Shown here: piece by piece, positions 21,407 to 30,208 of the stretch
How the letters are laid out: each line of letters begins with the position of its first letter
Position numbering within the stretch: the first letter of the stretch is position 1
Assembly (NCBI RefSeq): GCF_007833795.1
Contig: NZ_CP032702.1
Location: forward strand, 744,001 to 808,000
Source of the DNA: Candidatus Pantoea soli
GTDB taxonomy: Bacteria > Pseudomonadota > Gammaproteobacteria > Enterobacterales > Enterobacteriaceae
Reading direction: 5' to 3'
Length of the DNA stretch: 64,000 nt
Program-made: the position numbers and the translations under genes
Notes under the pieces: model-generated
The model's input: only the letters and a program-made list of their open reading frames with translations
Databases searched by the model: none
Told to the model about the DNA's origin: nothing

Positions 21407-22571
21407 ACGTTCTCCGCTGAGGCTGAGCAGGCAACGCTGGAAACAGCGTTTGATAGATAGCGTGCACGTCACTGGCGCTGACGGACATCGGTACATTCTT
21501 TATCAGGCGCTGTACGTCGAGCGCGGCCTCCACCAGATAGGGCAGGTGGTCCGGCCCGATGCCCAGCGCTTCCAGGCTGTCTGGCAGCGCAAGGCGTTTT
21601 ACCAGCGCCGTCAGATACGCCACCAGCGCATGCGATTTGGCCTCGTCGTCCAGTGTGCGATCGGCGTCCGGCAGCAGATCGTAAGCCTGCGCAAATTTAG
21701 ACACCGCCGCCGGACGCACCACGCGCATGCACGGTGCCAGCAGAATCGCATTGGCAATGCCGTGCGGCAGATGGTAGCGGCCGCCCAGCGGATAGGAGAG
21801 GGCGTGCACCAGATGCGTACCGGCGTGGGCTATCGCTGCGCCGCCGTAATAGGAGGCCCACAGCATATCCAGGCGTGCTGCCAGATTATCCGGCTCTGCG
21901 AGCGTGGTTTCCAGGCTGGTAAACAGTTTTTTCAGACCAATCAGCGCATAGTTATCGCTGACCGGATTGGCCACGGTCGCGGTGAAGCACTCAATCAGAT
22001 GGCACAGGGCATCAATGCCGGTGGAAGCGGCAATATGCGGCGGCATACTGGTGGTCAGTTCCGGAATCAGCGCCACATAGTCCGGCAGCATGACCGGGGT
22101 AATGATACCGACTTTGGTCTGTTTCTCCGGAATCGCCAGGATGGCATTCGGGGTCGCTTCCGAGCCGGTTCCGGCCGTCGTCGGGATCAACAGCGAAGGC
22201 GTGCGCGTCACCGGCTTTTCACCGGCCAGCAGCGCATCCAGCGTGGGCGCTCCTGTGACGCACAGCAGCGAAAGCAGTTTGGCGACGTCCAGTACGCTGC
22301 CTCCGCCCACGCCTATCACCAGGTCGATCTCGCGAACAGGCAGGGCGGCAACAATCGCCGCCACGTCATGGTGGGTCGGCTCTGGTGGCACGGCCTCAAT
22401 AACATGCAGACGGGCAATCTGCTGCTGCAGCTGCGTTATCAGCGCCTGCACCGCCGGAATGGCGGCGATGTTCCGGTCGGTGACCAGTAAGGCTGTCTCT
22501 TTGCCGTGCAATAAATAGCGGAGATCGCTCAGCGCCTGATAGCCGCTAATCACCGTGCTGTTGATATTCAT
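21399..22571 (-). CDS. Iron-containing (group III) alcohol dehydrogenase
   Basis: 390 residues. NAD-binding GGGSVLD (89-95) and TTAGTGSE (131-138) are the family signatures; Asp187 and His191 (GIDALCH) plus the downstream HLPHGIANA histidines form the metal site. The substrate is unknown. Relatives reduce small aldehydes such as lactaldehyde or glycolaldehyde, or oxidise hydroxy acids. ATG 22571 follows AGAAGGG. It is the first gene of the leftward operon and is coupled to the DapA-family gene, so it may handle the aldehyde that lyase releases (inference). Confidence 0.88.
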   Translation of the reverse strand: MNINSTVISGYQALSDLRYLLHGKETALLVTDRNIAAIPAVQALITQLQQQIARLHVIEAVPPEPTHHDVAAIVAALPVREIDLVIGVGGGSVLDVAKLLSLLCVTGAPTLDALLAGEKPVTRTPSLLIPTTAGTGSEATPNAILAIPEKQTKVGIITPVMLPDYVALIPELTTSMPPHIAASTGIDALCHLIECFTATVANPVSDNYALIGLKKLFTSLETTLAEPDNLAARLDMLWASYYGGAAIAHAGTHLVHALSYPLGGRYHLPHGIANAILLAPCMRVVRPAAVSKFAQAYDLLPDADRTLDDEAKSHALVAYLTALVKRLALPDSLEALGIGPDHLPYLVEAALDVQRLIKNVPMSVSASDVHAIYQTLFPALPAQPQRRTYA

Positions 22572-22650
22572 CTCATACCCTTCTGGCGGTTTGCACATCC
22601 TGATTGGTTTCGCTCATTGATGTGTGGGATGTGTCAGTGACTGTGCTGAT

Positions 22651-22656
22651 TTTATA
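22651..22656 (-). promoter_or_regulatory. Candidate -10 element for the leftward dehydrogenase-lyase operon
   Basis: On the minus strand this reads TATAAA. With a predicted start near 22644, the CRP-like site at 22678-22693 would be centred about 41.5 bp upstream, the class II activation position. The -35 is poor, as expected for an activator-dependent promoter. Confidence 0.5.
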
Positions 22657-22677
22657 AGTCATATCGATTACAGTTAA

Positions 22678-22693
22678 TTTGATCTTGCTCACA
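22678..22693. promoter_or_regulatory. CRP-cAMP binding site candidate
   Basis: TTTGA-TCTTGC-TCACA matches the CRP consensus TGTGA-N6-TCACA at 9 of 10 core positions. It lies between two divergent predicted promoters. Confidence 0.7.
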
Positions 22694-22721
22694 TATAATC
22701 AATCATGATTGAATATAATCA
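22694..22721 (+). promoter_or_regulatory. Kinase-pdxA2-deoR promoter with internal palindromic operator
   Basis: Two copies of TATAATCA (22694-22701 and 22714-22721), exactly 20 bp apart, flank the perfect palindrome TCAATCATGATTGA (22699-22712). The second TATAAT (22714-22719) is a perfect -10 with a predicted start near 22726, about 40.5 bp from the CRP site centre. The palindrome lies in the promoter spacer and is a natural repressor site for the DeoR-family protein encoded at 25008 (inference). Confidence 0.65.
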
Positions 22722-22756
22722 TTACCAGCGGCGCTATGCCAGCAGGAGAGAAAAGC

Positions 22757-24028
22757 ATGCCATCACAGCCATGGAACACACCGGTTCTGGTTATCGCTGA
22801 TGACTTTACCGGCGCAAATGACGCGGGTAGCGGGCTGGCACGGGCCGGTGCACGGGTTGACGTGCTCTTTAGCAGCCAGCGCGCTCACGACAGAACGGCG
22901 GTGGATGTGCTGATCATCAACACTGACAGTCGTGCCGTCAGCCCGGCTGAAGCGGCGGCGCGCACAACGCAGGCGGTGCAGCAGCACGCGGCGCTGGCCC
23001 GGGACGGCTGGCTGTTTAAAAAGATCGATTCCACGCTGCGCGGCAATCCCGGCGCGGAAATTGCTGCTGCGCTGCAGGCCAGCGGCAGACGGCTGGCGCT
23101 GGTGATCCCGGCGGTGCCTGAGCTGGGGCGTATCATCCGGCAGGGTGAGGTATGGATTAACGGACAGCGGCTGACAGAGACCGAGTTTGCCACGGACCCG
23201 AAAACCCCGGTAAACAGCAGCCATATTCTGACGCGACTGCAGGCGCAGTGTGATTTGCCTGGCCAGCAGCTCGATCTCGCCACCGTGCGCGGTGGCCAGC
23301 TGGCGCAGGTGCTGGCAGGGAAAACCGGGCTGGTGGTGGCGGATGTGGAGCACAAGGCTGACCTGGCGCAGATTATGGCGGCTGCGGCGACGCTGCCTGA
23401 GCGGCCTTTGCTGGCCGGCGCGTCCGGACTGAGTGACGCATTAGGGGCATGGCTGGGGCGTCGTCCCGCGCGTCCGGTGCTGGCTGTGGTCGGTTCCATG
23501 AGTGCCGTGGCGCAGCAGCAAATCGCCCGGCTGGCAAGCCAGCGCGCCATTTGTCTCATCGATATCGATATTCATCAGCTGTTTGCTGCCCCCGCATGGC
23601 CCCAGGCGGCCATCTGGCAGCAGGCCATCCAGCAGGCGCTGCGCGATGGCGCGCACTGCGTGGTGCGTACTCAGCAGCACAGCGCGCAGCGGCATCACAT
23701 TGCCGCGCTGTGTCAGCAGCATCAGCTGTCACGCCAGCAGCTGGGCGAACGCATTTGCGCCTTTCTCGCCGGGCTGACCCGCGCGGTCTGCACAGCGAGC
23801 CCGCCCGCTGCGCTCTACCTTTCTGGCGGCGATGTGGCGATTGCAGTGGCCCGGGCGCTCGGCGCCAGCGGCTTCCGCATTCAGGGCCAGATCGCGGGCT
23901 GCGTGCCGTACGGCGTGCTGCTTAATACGGAATTACACCTGCCGGTGATGACCAAAGCGGGTGGCTTTGGCGATGACAATACGCTGGTGGAAGCCATTCG
24001 TTTTATTGAGGAGATGTCGAGTGAATAA
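22757..24028 (+). CDS. Four-carbon acid sugar kinase family protein (DUF1537; DtnK/OtnK-like)
   Basis: 423 residues. The N-terminal acid-sugar-binding domain carries IADDFTGANDAG (13-24) and FKKIDSTLRGNPGAE. The C-terminal nucleotide-binding domain carries GSMSAVAQQQIARL, LSGGDVAIAVARALG and KAGGFGDDNTL. Family members phosphorylate D-threonate, D-erythronate or L-erythronate at C4; paired with PdxA2 the usual substrate is D-threonate. ATG 22757 follows AGGAGAG; the earlier in-frame ATG 22736 lacks this. The last 8 nt overlap pdxA2 (GTGAATAA). Confidence 0.88.
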   Translation: MPSQPWNTPVLVIADDFTGANDAGSGLARAGARVDVLFSSQRAHDRTAVDVLIINTDSRAVSPAEAAARTTQAVQQHAALARDGWLFKKIDSTLRGNPGAEIAAALQASGRRLALVIPAVPELGRIIRQGEVWINGQRLTETEFATDPKTPVNSSHILTRLQAQCDLPGQQLDLATVRGGQLAQVLAGKTGLVVADVEHKADLAQIMAAAATLPERPLLAGASGLSDALGAWLGRRPARPVLAVVGSMSAVAQQQIARLASQRAICLIDIDIHQLFAAPAWPQAAIWQQAIQQALRDGAHCVVRTQQHSAQRHHIAALCQQHQLSRQQLGERICAFLAGLTRAVCTASPPAALYLSGGDVAIAVARALGASGFRIQGQIAGCVPYGVLLNTELHLPVMTKAGGFGDDNTLVEAIRFIEEMSSE

Positions 24029-25001
24029 AATTATTGCGGTGACCATGGGCGATCCGGCGGGCATCAGCCCGGAGATCATCATCAAAGCGCTGGCAGAGGG
24101 GGAACTGGCGGGCATGCCTGCCGTGGTGGTGGGCTGTGCTGCCACGCTGCGCCGGGTGATGGCCATGCGCATCACGCCGCAGGCGGAGCTGCGCGTGCTG
24201 GATAACATTCAGGAGGCACGTTTTGCCCCTGGCATCATTAACGTCTTTGATGAGCCGCTGGCCGATCCGGCTGCCCTGCAGCCTGGCGTGGTGCAGAAAG
24301 CCGCCGGCGATCTGGCGTGGCGCTGCGTGAAACGCGCTACCGCGCTGGCGCTGGCCGGGGAAGTACAGGCGATTGCTACCGCGCCGCTGAATAAGGAGGC
24401 GCTGCATGCTGCCGGCCATCTCTACCCGGGACATACGGAACTGCTGGCGCAGCTGACCGGCACGCAACACTACGCCATGGTGCTGTATACCGAACGCTTA
24501 AAAGTGATTCACGTCACCACCCACATCGCGCTGCGTAAATTCCTCGATACGCTGAACGGTGAGCGCATTCAGACGGTGATTGGCATGGCGGACCGCTTTC
24601 TGCGGCGCGTTGGCTATGCAACACCGCGCATTGCGGTGGCGGGTGTGAATCCGCATGCCGGTGAAAATGGCCTGTTTGGCGATGAAGAGATCACCACCGT
24701 AGCCCCCGCCATTACCGCAATGAAAGCGCAGGGCATCGACGTTAGTGGCCCGTGCCCGCCGGACACCGTTTTTTTGCAGTGTCAGCAGGGTCAGTACGAT
24801 ATGGTGGTGGCGATGTATCACGATCAGGGACATATTCCGCTGAAACTGCTGGGTTTTTATGACGGCGTTAACATCACCGCCGGCCTGCCGTTTATCCGCA
24901 CTTCAGCAGACCATGGCACCGCATTTGATATCGCCTGGACAGGTAAAGCGAACTCTGCCAGCATGGCGATCTCGATTAAACTCGCGATGCAGCTCGCATA
25001 G
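24021..25001 (+). CDS. pdxA2: PdxA2, 4-phosphoerythronate/threonate dehydrogenase (PdxA family)
   Basis: 326 residues of the PdxA isocitrate-dehydrogenase-like fold. TMGDPAGISPEI starts at residue 8; the metal-ligand histidines are His168 (TTHIA), His212 (NPHAGE) and His267 (MYHDQGH), with DHGTAFDIAWTG near the C-terminus. Catabolic PdxA2 proteins oxidise and decarboxylate the 4-phosphorylated acid sugar to dihydroxyacetone phosphate, rather than making pyridoxal phosphate. The GTG start 24021 follows GAGGAG and overlaps the kinase stop. Calling it PdxA2 rather than biosynthetic PdxA rests on the kinase neighbour. Confidence 0.87.
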   Translation: MNKIIAVTMGDPAGISPEIIIKALAEGELAGMPAVVVGCAATLRRVMAMRITPQAELRVLDNIQEARFAPGIINVFDEPLADPAALQPGVVQKAAGDLAWRCVKRATALALAGEVQAIATAPLNKEALHAAGHLYPGHTELLAQLTGTQHYAMVLYTERLKVIHVTTHIALRKFLDTLNGERIQTVIGMADRFLRRVGYATPRIAVAGVNPHAGENGLFGDEEITTVAPAITAMKAQGIDVSGPCPPDTVFLQCQQGQYDMVVAMYHDQGHIPLKLLGFYDGVNITAGLPFIRTSADHGTAFDIAWTGKANSASMAISIKLAMQLA

Positions 25002-25007
25002 GGACAT

Positions 25008-25769
25008 ATGAAGGGACAAAGCCGTCTCGACCAGATTATGGACTACCTGAAAAGTCACAATCTGGTCACCGTAGAACAGCTGGTGAGTGCGATTTCCGCT
25101 TCGCCAGCCACCATTCGCCGCGACCTGATCAAGCTGGATAAAGAAGGTGTCATCAGCCGCAGCCACGGCGGCGTCACGCTGAACCGCTTTATTCCTGCCC
25201 AGCCAACCACGCTGGAAAAGATGCAGCGTAATCTGGCGGAAAAGCAGGCGATTGCGCAGTTTGCCGCGCGCTACGTGCAGTCCGGCGATGCGGTGGTGCT
25301 GGACGCCGGAACCACCATGCTGGAACTGGCGCGGCAGCTTACCCATCTGCAGCTGCGGGTGATCACCGCCGATCTGCATATTGCGCTGTTTCTGTCGGAA
25401 TTCCGGCAGATTGAGACCACCATTATCGGTGGCCGTATCGACGATTCCAGCCAGTCCTGCGTTGGCGAACATGGTCGCCAGCTGCTGCGCAGCCTGAATC
25501 CTGATATCGCGTTTGTCAGCTGCAATTCATGGAGCATTGAACGCGGTATTACCACGCCAACGGAAGAGAAAGCCGGTCTGAAAAGGGATCTGCTGGCCAA
25601 CGCGCGGCGGCGGGTGCTGCTGGCCGACAGCAGCAAATATGGCTCCTGGTCGCTTTACTGCGCCGCACCGATTGACAGCCTGACAGATGTGGTGACGGAT
25701 TCACGCCTGGATGAGCAGGTCGCGCAGAGCCTGCGCGAGCGCGGCATCGCGCTGCAGTTAACGGTGTGA
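25008..25769 (+). CDS. DeoR/GlpR-family transcriptional regulator
   Basis: 253 residues. An N-terminal DeoR winged helix (about 6-58; [22 protein letters not shown], then ISRSHGGV) is followed by a sugar-phosphate-sensing domain (about 75-235; [45 protein letters not shown]). It lies 6 bp after pdxA2 and is most likely the local repressor responding to a phosphorylated pathway intermediate. A palindrome at 22699-22712 in the divergent control region is its likely operator (inference). Confidence 0.9.
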   Translation: MKGQSRLDQIMDYLKSHNLVTVEQLVSAISASPATIRRDLIKLDKEGVISRSHGGVTLNRFIPAQPTTLEKMQRNLAEKQAIAQFAARYVQSGDAVVLDAGTTMLELARQLTHLQLRVITADLHIALFLSEFRQIETTIIGGRIDDSSQSCVGEHGRQLLRSLNPDIAFVSCNSWSIERGITTPTEEKAGLKRDLLANARRRVLLADSSKYGSWSLYCAAPIDSLTDVVTDSRLDEQVAQSLRERGIALQLTV

Positions 25770-25820
25770 TGACTGGAGAAACGCAGCCACGCGGAGAGAG
25801 CAGGCCGTTTCCGGCCCGCG

Positions 25821-26168
25821 TTATTTCACATAGGCCAGCAGACTCAGCGAATCGCGCGCCAGCGATTTGCACTTTTTGTCATTGTTGATGGCAATGCCGC
25901 TCAAATCTTTATAACTCTCTTCACCCAGCGATTTCATGTTATAGGCGCTGTAATTACTTAAATCCCAGCGGTTCTGCTGGGCAAAGAACACCAGTGCTTT
26001 ACGAATCTGCGCATCCGGCAAATCCTGATAGCCGCAGTCATTTTTCAGGTAGACAAAAACCGCCGTCAGGTCGGCCAGATCTTCCGCTTCGGATTCACTC
26101 AGGGCAAAACTGGTGGAGGAGAAGCCAAGAAGTCCCGCCAGCAGCAGGAACTTGATGCTTTTCGTCAT
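25821..26168 (-). CDS. yacC: YacC, small exported protein (PulS/OutS-like)
   Basis: 115 residues, the E. coli length. An N-terminal signal peptide (MTKSIKFLLLAGLLGFSSTSFA) precedes a conserved mature part (LSESEAEDLADLTAVFVYLKNDCGYQDLP ... KCKSLARDSLSLLAYVK) with two cysteines, probably disulfide-bonded. Relatives of this fold include pilotins of type II secretion; the function of YacC itself is not established. ATG 26168 is chosen over 26174 by length match. It is convergent with the deoR gene and divergent from cueO. Confidence 0.9.
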   Translation of the reverse strand: MTKSIKFLLLAGLLGFSSTSFALSESEAEDLADLTAVFVYLKNDCGYQDLPDAQIRKALVFFAQQNRWDLSNYSAYNMKSLGEESYKDLSGIAINNDKKCKSLARDSLSLLAYVK

Positions 26169-26284
26169 AGTCATTCTCAACAGGGGACAATCTATTGACG
26201 TTAGCACAGTTATCGCGCGGATTCCGCTAAATTCGCCGCCTTGCGCGGCGGCGGCCTTTTTCTCCACGCCGGCGCTTTCCGGGC

Positions 26285-26315
26285 TTGACCCTCCCGCAGG
26301 GGAAAGGTTTACCCT
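26285..26315 (+). promoter_or_regulatory. CueR-type copper-responsive promoter of cueO
   Basis: TTGACC (26285-26290) and TACCCT (26310-26315) are separated by 19 bp, the overlong spacer typical of MerR-family promoters. The spacer has the dyad ACCCTCCC ... GGGGAAAGGT seen at E. coli copA and cueO. Copper-bound CueR would realign the promoter. Confidence 0.9.
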
Positions 26316-26344
26316 GTGGGCTTCTTCACGACAAGGATAAGACC

Positions 26345-27967
26345 ATGCATCGTCGCCAGTTTCTGAAGTTGACCGCGGCCCTCAGCGCCGCCGGTGCGCT
26401 GCCGCTGTGGAGTCGCTCACTGATGGCTGCTTCACGTCCTCTGCTGCCGGTTCCCTCCCTGCTGGAGCCGGACGCGCACGGACAGTACACCCTGACCGCC
26501 ATGACCGGCAGCAGCGAGTGGAACGGCAAACGCGTGCCGACCTGGGGCTACAACGGTAATCTGCTGGGGCCGGCCCTGCGCCTGCAGCGCGAAAAAGCGG
26601 TGACGGTGAATATCCGCAATCATCTGCCGGAAGCCACCACCCTGCACTGGCACGGTCTGGAGATCCCCGGCGCAGTAGATGGCGGGCCGCAGGCGCTGAT
26701 TGCGCCTGGCGCCACGCGTCAGGTGACTTTCACGCCCGATCAGCCTGCCGCTACCTGCTGGTATCACCCGCATCTGCATGGCCGCACGGGCTATCAGGTG
26801 GCACAGGGCCTGGCCGGACTGGTGCTGCTGGAAGATGAAGCCTCCGGCAAACTGCGGTTACCGATGCAGTGGGGCGAAGATGACGTGCCGCTGATTTTCC
26901 AGGATAAGCAGCTGAGCGACGATGGCACAGCGATTGCCTATGAGCTGGATATCCTGCGCGCGGCGGTGGGCTGGTTTGGCGATCTGATGCTGACCAATGG
27001 CGTGCCTTATCCTCAGCACGCCGTGCCGCGCGGCTGGCTGCGGCTGCGGCTGCTCAACGGTTGTAACGCCCGCTCGCTGCATATTGCTGCCAGCGACCGG
27101 CGACCGCTGTATGTGGTGGGCAGCGATGGCGGCCTGCTGGCCGAGCCGATTCGCGTGGAGAGCCTGCCGCTGCTGCCGGGCGAGCGCTTTGAGGTGCTGG
27201 TCGACACCTCGGATGGAAAAACCTTTGATATTGTCACGCTGCCGGTCACGCAGATGGGCATGACGCTGGCCCCTTTCGACCAGCCGTTACCGCTGGTGCA
27301 GATTCTGCCGCTGCGCATCATGGCAAGCGGTACGCTGCCGGATACGCTGGTAACGTTGCCGGCGCTGCCCGCCACCGAAGGGCTGCAAAGCCGCTGGCTG
27401 CAGCTGATGATGGATCCGCAGCTTGACCAGCAGGGCATGCAGGCGCTGATGGCGCGCTACGGTGACAAGGCCATGGGCGGGATGGCCGGGCATGGCATGA
27501 ACCACGGTGCTGACGACAGCGCGATGCCGATGGATCACGGTGCCATGCCGATGGAGCAGGGCGCTATGCCGATGGATCACGGCGCCATGAAAGGCGAATC
27601 GCACCCGGCTGACCACTATGACTTCCACACCGGCAACAAGATCAACGGACAGGCGTTTAATATGACAAAGCCGATGTTTAACGTGCCGTCTGGCCAGCCG
27701 GAGAAGTGGACCATTTCCGGCGAAGGTGACGCCATGCTGCACCCTTTTCATATCCACGGCACGCAGTTCCGTATCCTGTCTGAGAATGGCAAGCCGCCTG
27801 CGCCCCACCGCGCGGGCTGGAAAGATATGGTCAGCGTCAACGGCTGGCGCAGCGAAGTGCTGGTGCGCTTTAACTATATCGCCAGCGCTGAGCATGCCTA
27901 TATGGCGCATTGCCATCTGCTGGAGCATGAAGACACCGGCATGATGCTGGGCTTTAGCGTCAGCTAA
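26345..27967 (+). CDS. cueO: CueO, periplasmic multicopper oxidase
   Basis: 540 residues. The twin-arginine signal [17 protein letters not shown] sends the folded protein to the periplasm, where it oxidises Cu(I) to the less toxic Cu(II). Copper ligands are at HWHG (101-104), WYHPHLHG (139-146), HPFHIHG and [13 protein letters not shown] near the C-terminus (T1 Cys, Met axial ligand). A Met/His-rich segment lies at about residues 378-419. ATG 26345 follows AAGGATAAGACC. The upstream frame extension to 26285 is not used because it runs through the -35 box. Confidence 0.97.
   Translation: MHRRQFLKLTAALSAAGALPLWSRSLMAASRPLLPVPSLLEPDAHGQYTLTAMTGSSEWNGKRVPTWGYNGNLLGPALRLQREKAVTVNIRNHLPEATTLHWHGLEIPGAVDGGPQALIAPGATRQVTFTPDQPAATCWYHPHLHGRTGYQVAQGLAGLVLLEDEASGKLRLPMQWGEDDVPLIFQDKQLSDDGTAIAYELDILRAAVGWFGDLMLTNGVPYPQHAVPRGWLRLRLLNGCNARSLHIAASDRRPLYVVGSDGGLLAEPIRVESLPLLPGERFEVLVDTSDGKTFDIVTLPVTQMGMTLAPFDQPLPLVQILPLRIMASGTLPDTLVTLPALPATEGLQSRWLQLMMDPQLDQQGMQALMARYGDKAMGGMAGHGMNHGADDSAMPMDHGAMPMEQGAMPMDHGAMKGESHPADHYDFHTGNKINGQAFNMTKPMFNVPSGQPEKWTISGEGDAMLHPFHIHGTQFRILSENGKPPAPHRAGWKDMVSVNGWRSEVLVRFNYIASAEHAYMAHCHLLEHEDTGMMLGFSVS
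27521..27583 (+). repeat. 21-nt tandem repeat, three copies, in the Met-rich segment of cueO
   Basis: Units at 27521-27541, 27542-27562 and 27563-27583 each encode AMPM(D/E)(H/Q)G (residues 393-413). They differ at only a few bases, so copy number may vary between strains. Confidence 0.85.
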
Positions 27968-27975
27968 AGGTGGGC

Positions 27976-29271
27976 TCAGGCTGTCTGCGCCGCCGCAGCC
28001 AGCGCCAGACGCATATCCTCAATCAGATCGCCGGCGTTTTCGATGCCAATCGACAGCCGCACCGTCGCCTCGGTAATGCCGATGCGTTCACGCACCTCCT
28101 GCGGCACCCCGGAGTGCGTGGTGCTGCCGGGATGGCTGGCCAGCGATTCGGTGCCGCCGAGGCTCACCGCCAGTTTGAACAGCGCCAGCGCGTTGAGAAA
28201 ACGGAAAGCGGCGGGCTGACCGCCCTCAATATCAAAAGAAAAGGTCGAGCCGGCGCCGCTGCACTGGCGCTGATAGGTCTCACCGGCTGGCGTGCTGGCC
28301 TCCAGGTAAGGCAGCCAGTGCAGTTTCTTCACCTGCGGATGGTCGCGCAGAAACGCCGCCACCTCTGCTGCGTTACTGGCGGCTTTCTCCATGCGCAGCG
28401 ACAGCGTCTCCAGCGAGCGGCCAATCATCCAGCTGGAGTGCGGATCGAGCTGTGTGCCAATTGCACTGCGCAGCGAACGCACTTTGCTCATCAGCGCCTT
28501 GCTGCCCAGCGCCGCCCCGGCAATCAGATCCGAGTGACCGCCGACGTATTTGGTCAGCGAGTAAAGCGAAATATCCGCGCCATGCTGCAGCGGGCGCTGG
28601 AACAACGGCCCCAGCAGGGTGTTGTCGCAGGCCAGAACAGGGCGCGAGCCCTGCTGCTGCGCGATCACCTCCGCGACCTGCTGCATCAGGCGGATATCTA
28701 CCAGGCTGTTGGTGGGGTTGGCGGGGGTCTCGATCAGGATCAGCGCCACGCGGCCGCGCTGCCACGCCATCTTTGCCGCCTCATAGACTTTGTCCTCATC
28801 GGTGCCGTCGCTGAAACCCACCGCTTTGATCTCCAGATCGTGCAGCGTTTTGCTCAGCAGCGTTTCGGTGCCACCGTACAGCGGCTGGGAGTGGAGAATC
28901 ACTTCACCGGGGCGGGCAAAGGTCAGCAGCGTTGTAGCAATGGCAGACATGCCGGAGGAGAACAGGGCGGCGCTCTCCGCCCCTTCATAGATGGCCAGCC
29001 GATCTTCCACAATCTCACTGTTGGGGTGATTAAAGCGGGAGTAGACCAGTCCGTTGCTCTGGCCCGCCGGCGGCTGCCGCCGTCCGGCGACAAAATCAAA
29101 GAAATCCTGCCCCTCTTCGGCGCTGTTAAACACAAAGGTAGAGGTCAGGAACACCGGCGGCTTGACCGCGCCTTCTGACAGGCGCGGATCGTAGCCGTAA
29201 TTCAACATCTGCGTTTCGGGATGCAAATCGCGCGTACCTATCTGCGTTTTCTTACTGGATGAAGCGGCCAT
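27976..29271 (-). CDS. Cystathionine gamma-synthase-family PLP enzyme
   Basis: 431 residues of the Cys/Met-metabolism fold-type I PLP family. Visible motifs: YSRFNHPN (77-84, partner-subunit phosphate contacts), SSGMSA (105-110), ETPANPTN (181-188) and the PLP lysine Lys241 ([14 protein letters not shown]). It is longer at the N-terminus than MetB or MetC, so it is a distinct subfamily; lyase, sulfhydrylase and methionine gamma-lyase activities are all possible. ATG 29271 follows GGAGACC. It sits where E. coli has gcd, convergent with cueO, and has no adjacent sulfur genes. Confidence 0.85.
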   Translation of the reverse strand: MAASSSKKTQIGTRDLHPETQMLNYGYDPRLSEGAVKPPVFLTSTFVFNSAEEGQDFFDFVAGRRQPPAGQSNGLVYSRFNHPNSEIVEDRLAIYEGAESAALFSSGMSAIATTLLTFARPGEVILHSQPLYGGTETLLSKTLHDLEIKAVGFSDGTDEDKVYEAAKMAWQRGRVALILIETPANPTNSLVDIRLMQQVAEVIAQQQGSRPVLACDNTLLGPLFQRPLQHGADISLYSLTKYVGGHSDLIAGAALGSKALMSKVRSLRSAIGTQLDPHSSWMIGRSLETLSLRMEKAASNAAEVAAFLRDHPQVKKLHWLPYLEASTPAGETYQRQCSGAGSTFSFDIEGGQPAAFRFLNALALFKLAVSLGGTESLASHPGSTTHSGVPQEVRERIGITEATVRLSIGIENAGDLIEDMRLALAAAAQTA

Positions 29272-29426
29272 AGTGGTCTCCGGAGCGGACGGGCGGGTTG
29301 TTTGAAGTAAAGGCCAGCGCAATAATTTTTGCCACGGTAACGTTTGCGTTTTGTGCGCCTCGTTAGCCCGGCGCGTGACTATGATAAACTTCGTGGCTTT
29401 CTGAAAACCTTAACCAGGCGATTGCA

Positions 29427-29963
29427 ATGAAACACACCGTCGACGTGATGATCTCTGAGCAGGAGATCGCAACCCGTATTGCCGAACTGGGCAAGCAGAT
29501 TAGCGAGCACTACCGCGACAGCGGCAGCGAAATGGTGCTGGTGGGCCTGCTGCGCGGCTCCTTCATGTTTATGGCCGATCTGTGCCGTGCTATCGACGTG
29601 GCGCATGAAGTCGATTTCATGACGGCCTCCAGCTACGGCAGCGGCATGACCACGACGCGTGACGTGAAAATCCTGAAGGATCTTGACGAAGACATCCGCG
29701 GCAAAGATGTCCTGATCGTTGAAGACATTATCGATTCCGGTAACACCCTGAGCAAAGTGCGTGAGATTCTGCAGCTGCGTGAGCCCAAATCGCTGGCGAT
29801 CTGTACGCTGCTGGATAAACCTGAACGCCGCGAAGTGGACGTACCGGTGGAGTTTGTGGGCTTTACCATTCCGGACGAATTCGTGGTCGGCTTTGGCATT
29901 GACTATGCGCAGCGCTATCGCCATCTGCCTTATATTGGCAAAGTAACGCTGCTGGACGACTAA
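29427..29963 (+). CDS. hpt: Hpt, hypoxanthine phosphoribosyltransferase
   Basis: 178 residues, same length as E. coli Hpt. It salvages hypoxanthine (and weakly guanine) with PRPP to give IMP. The PRPP-binding motif [15 protein letters not shown] and flexible loop [17 protein letters not shown] are intact. In E. coli the carbonic anhydrase gene can lies divergently next to it; here yadG follows directly. Confidence 0.97.
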   Translation: MKHTVDVMISEQEIATRIAELGKQISEHYRDSGSEMVLVGLLRGSFMFMADLCRAIDVAHEVDFMTASSYGSGMTTTRDVKILKDLDEDIRGKDVLIVEDIIDSGNTLSKVREILQLREPKSLAICTLLDKPERREVDVPVEFVGFTIPDEFVVGFGIDYAQRYRHLPYIGKVTLLDD

Positions 29964-30007
29964 CCGCACAATCTACCAGGGCGATTCCGCTACACCTGCG
30001 ATAAGAT

Positions 30008-30046
30008 GTGCAGCCCGTAACTCAATGACTTACGGGCCGGGCGCAC
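30008..30046. repeat. Palindromic hairpin between hpt and yadG
   Basis: CCCGTAA (30014-30020) and TTACGGG (30030-30036) pair perfectly around a 9-nt loop; GTGC (30008-30011) and GCAC (30043-30046) can extend the structure. There is no T-run, so it is either a stability hairpin or an interspersed palindrome (REP-like). Family membership is not known. Confidence 0.5.
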
Positions 30047-30208
30047 CCTTTCCTGCGGCACACTGCGTGATGGCGTGTCGTGGGGCTCGCTCTGCTCAAT
30101 TCCTTTGATTTCACAATCTTTATTGCTGAATAACCCCACACGCCCGGCGTGAGCACACTATCATCTTTATCAGGCAATCATGTCACTACAACAGGGTATG
30201 GACTCGCA

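Noticed and set aside
27970..29178. 402-codon open frame opposite the cystathionine gamma-synthase-like gene
   Set aside because: The minus-strand product has a complete PLP enzyme pattern; the plus frame does not resemble a protein family.
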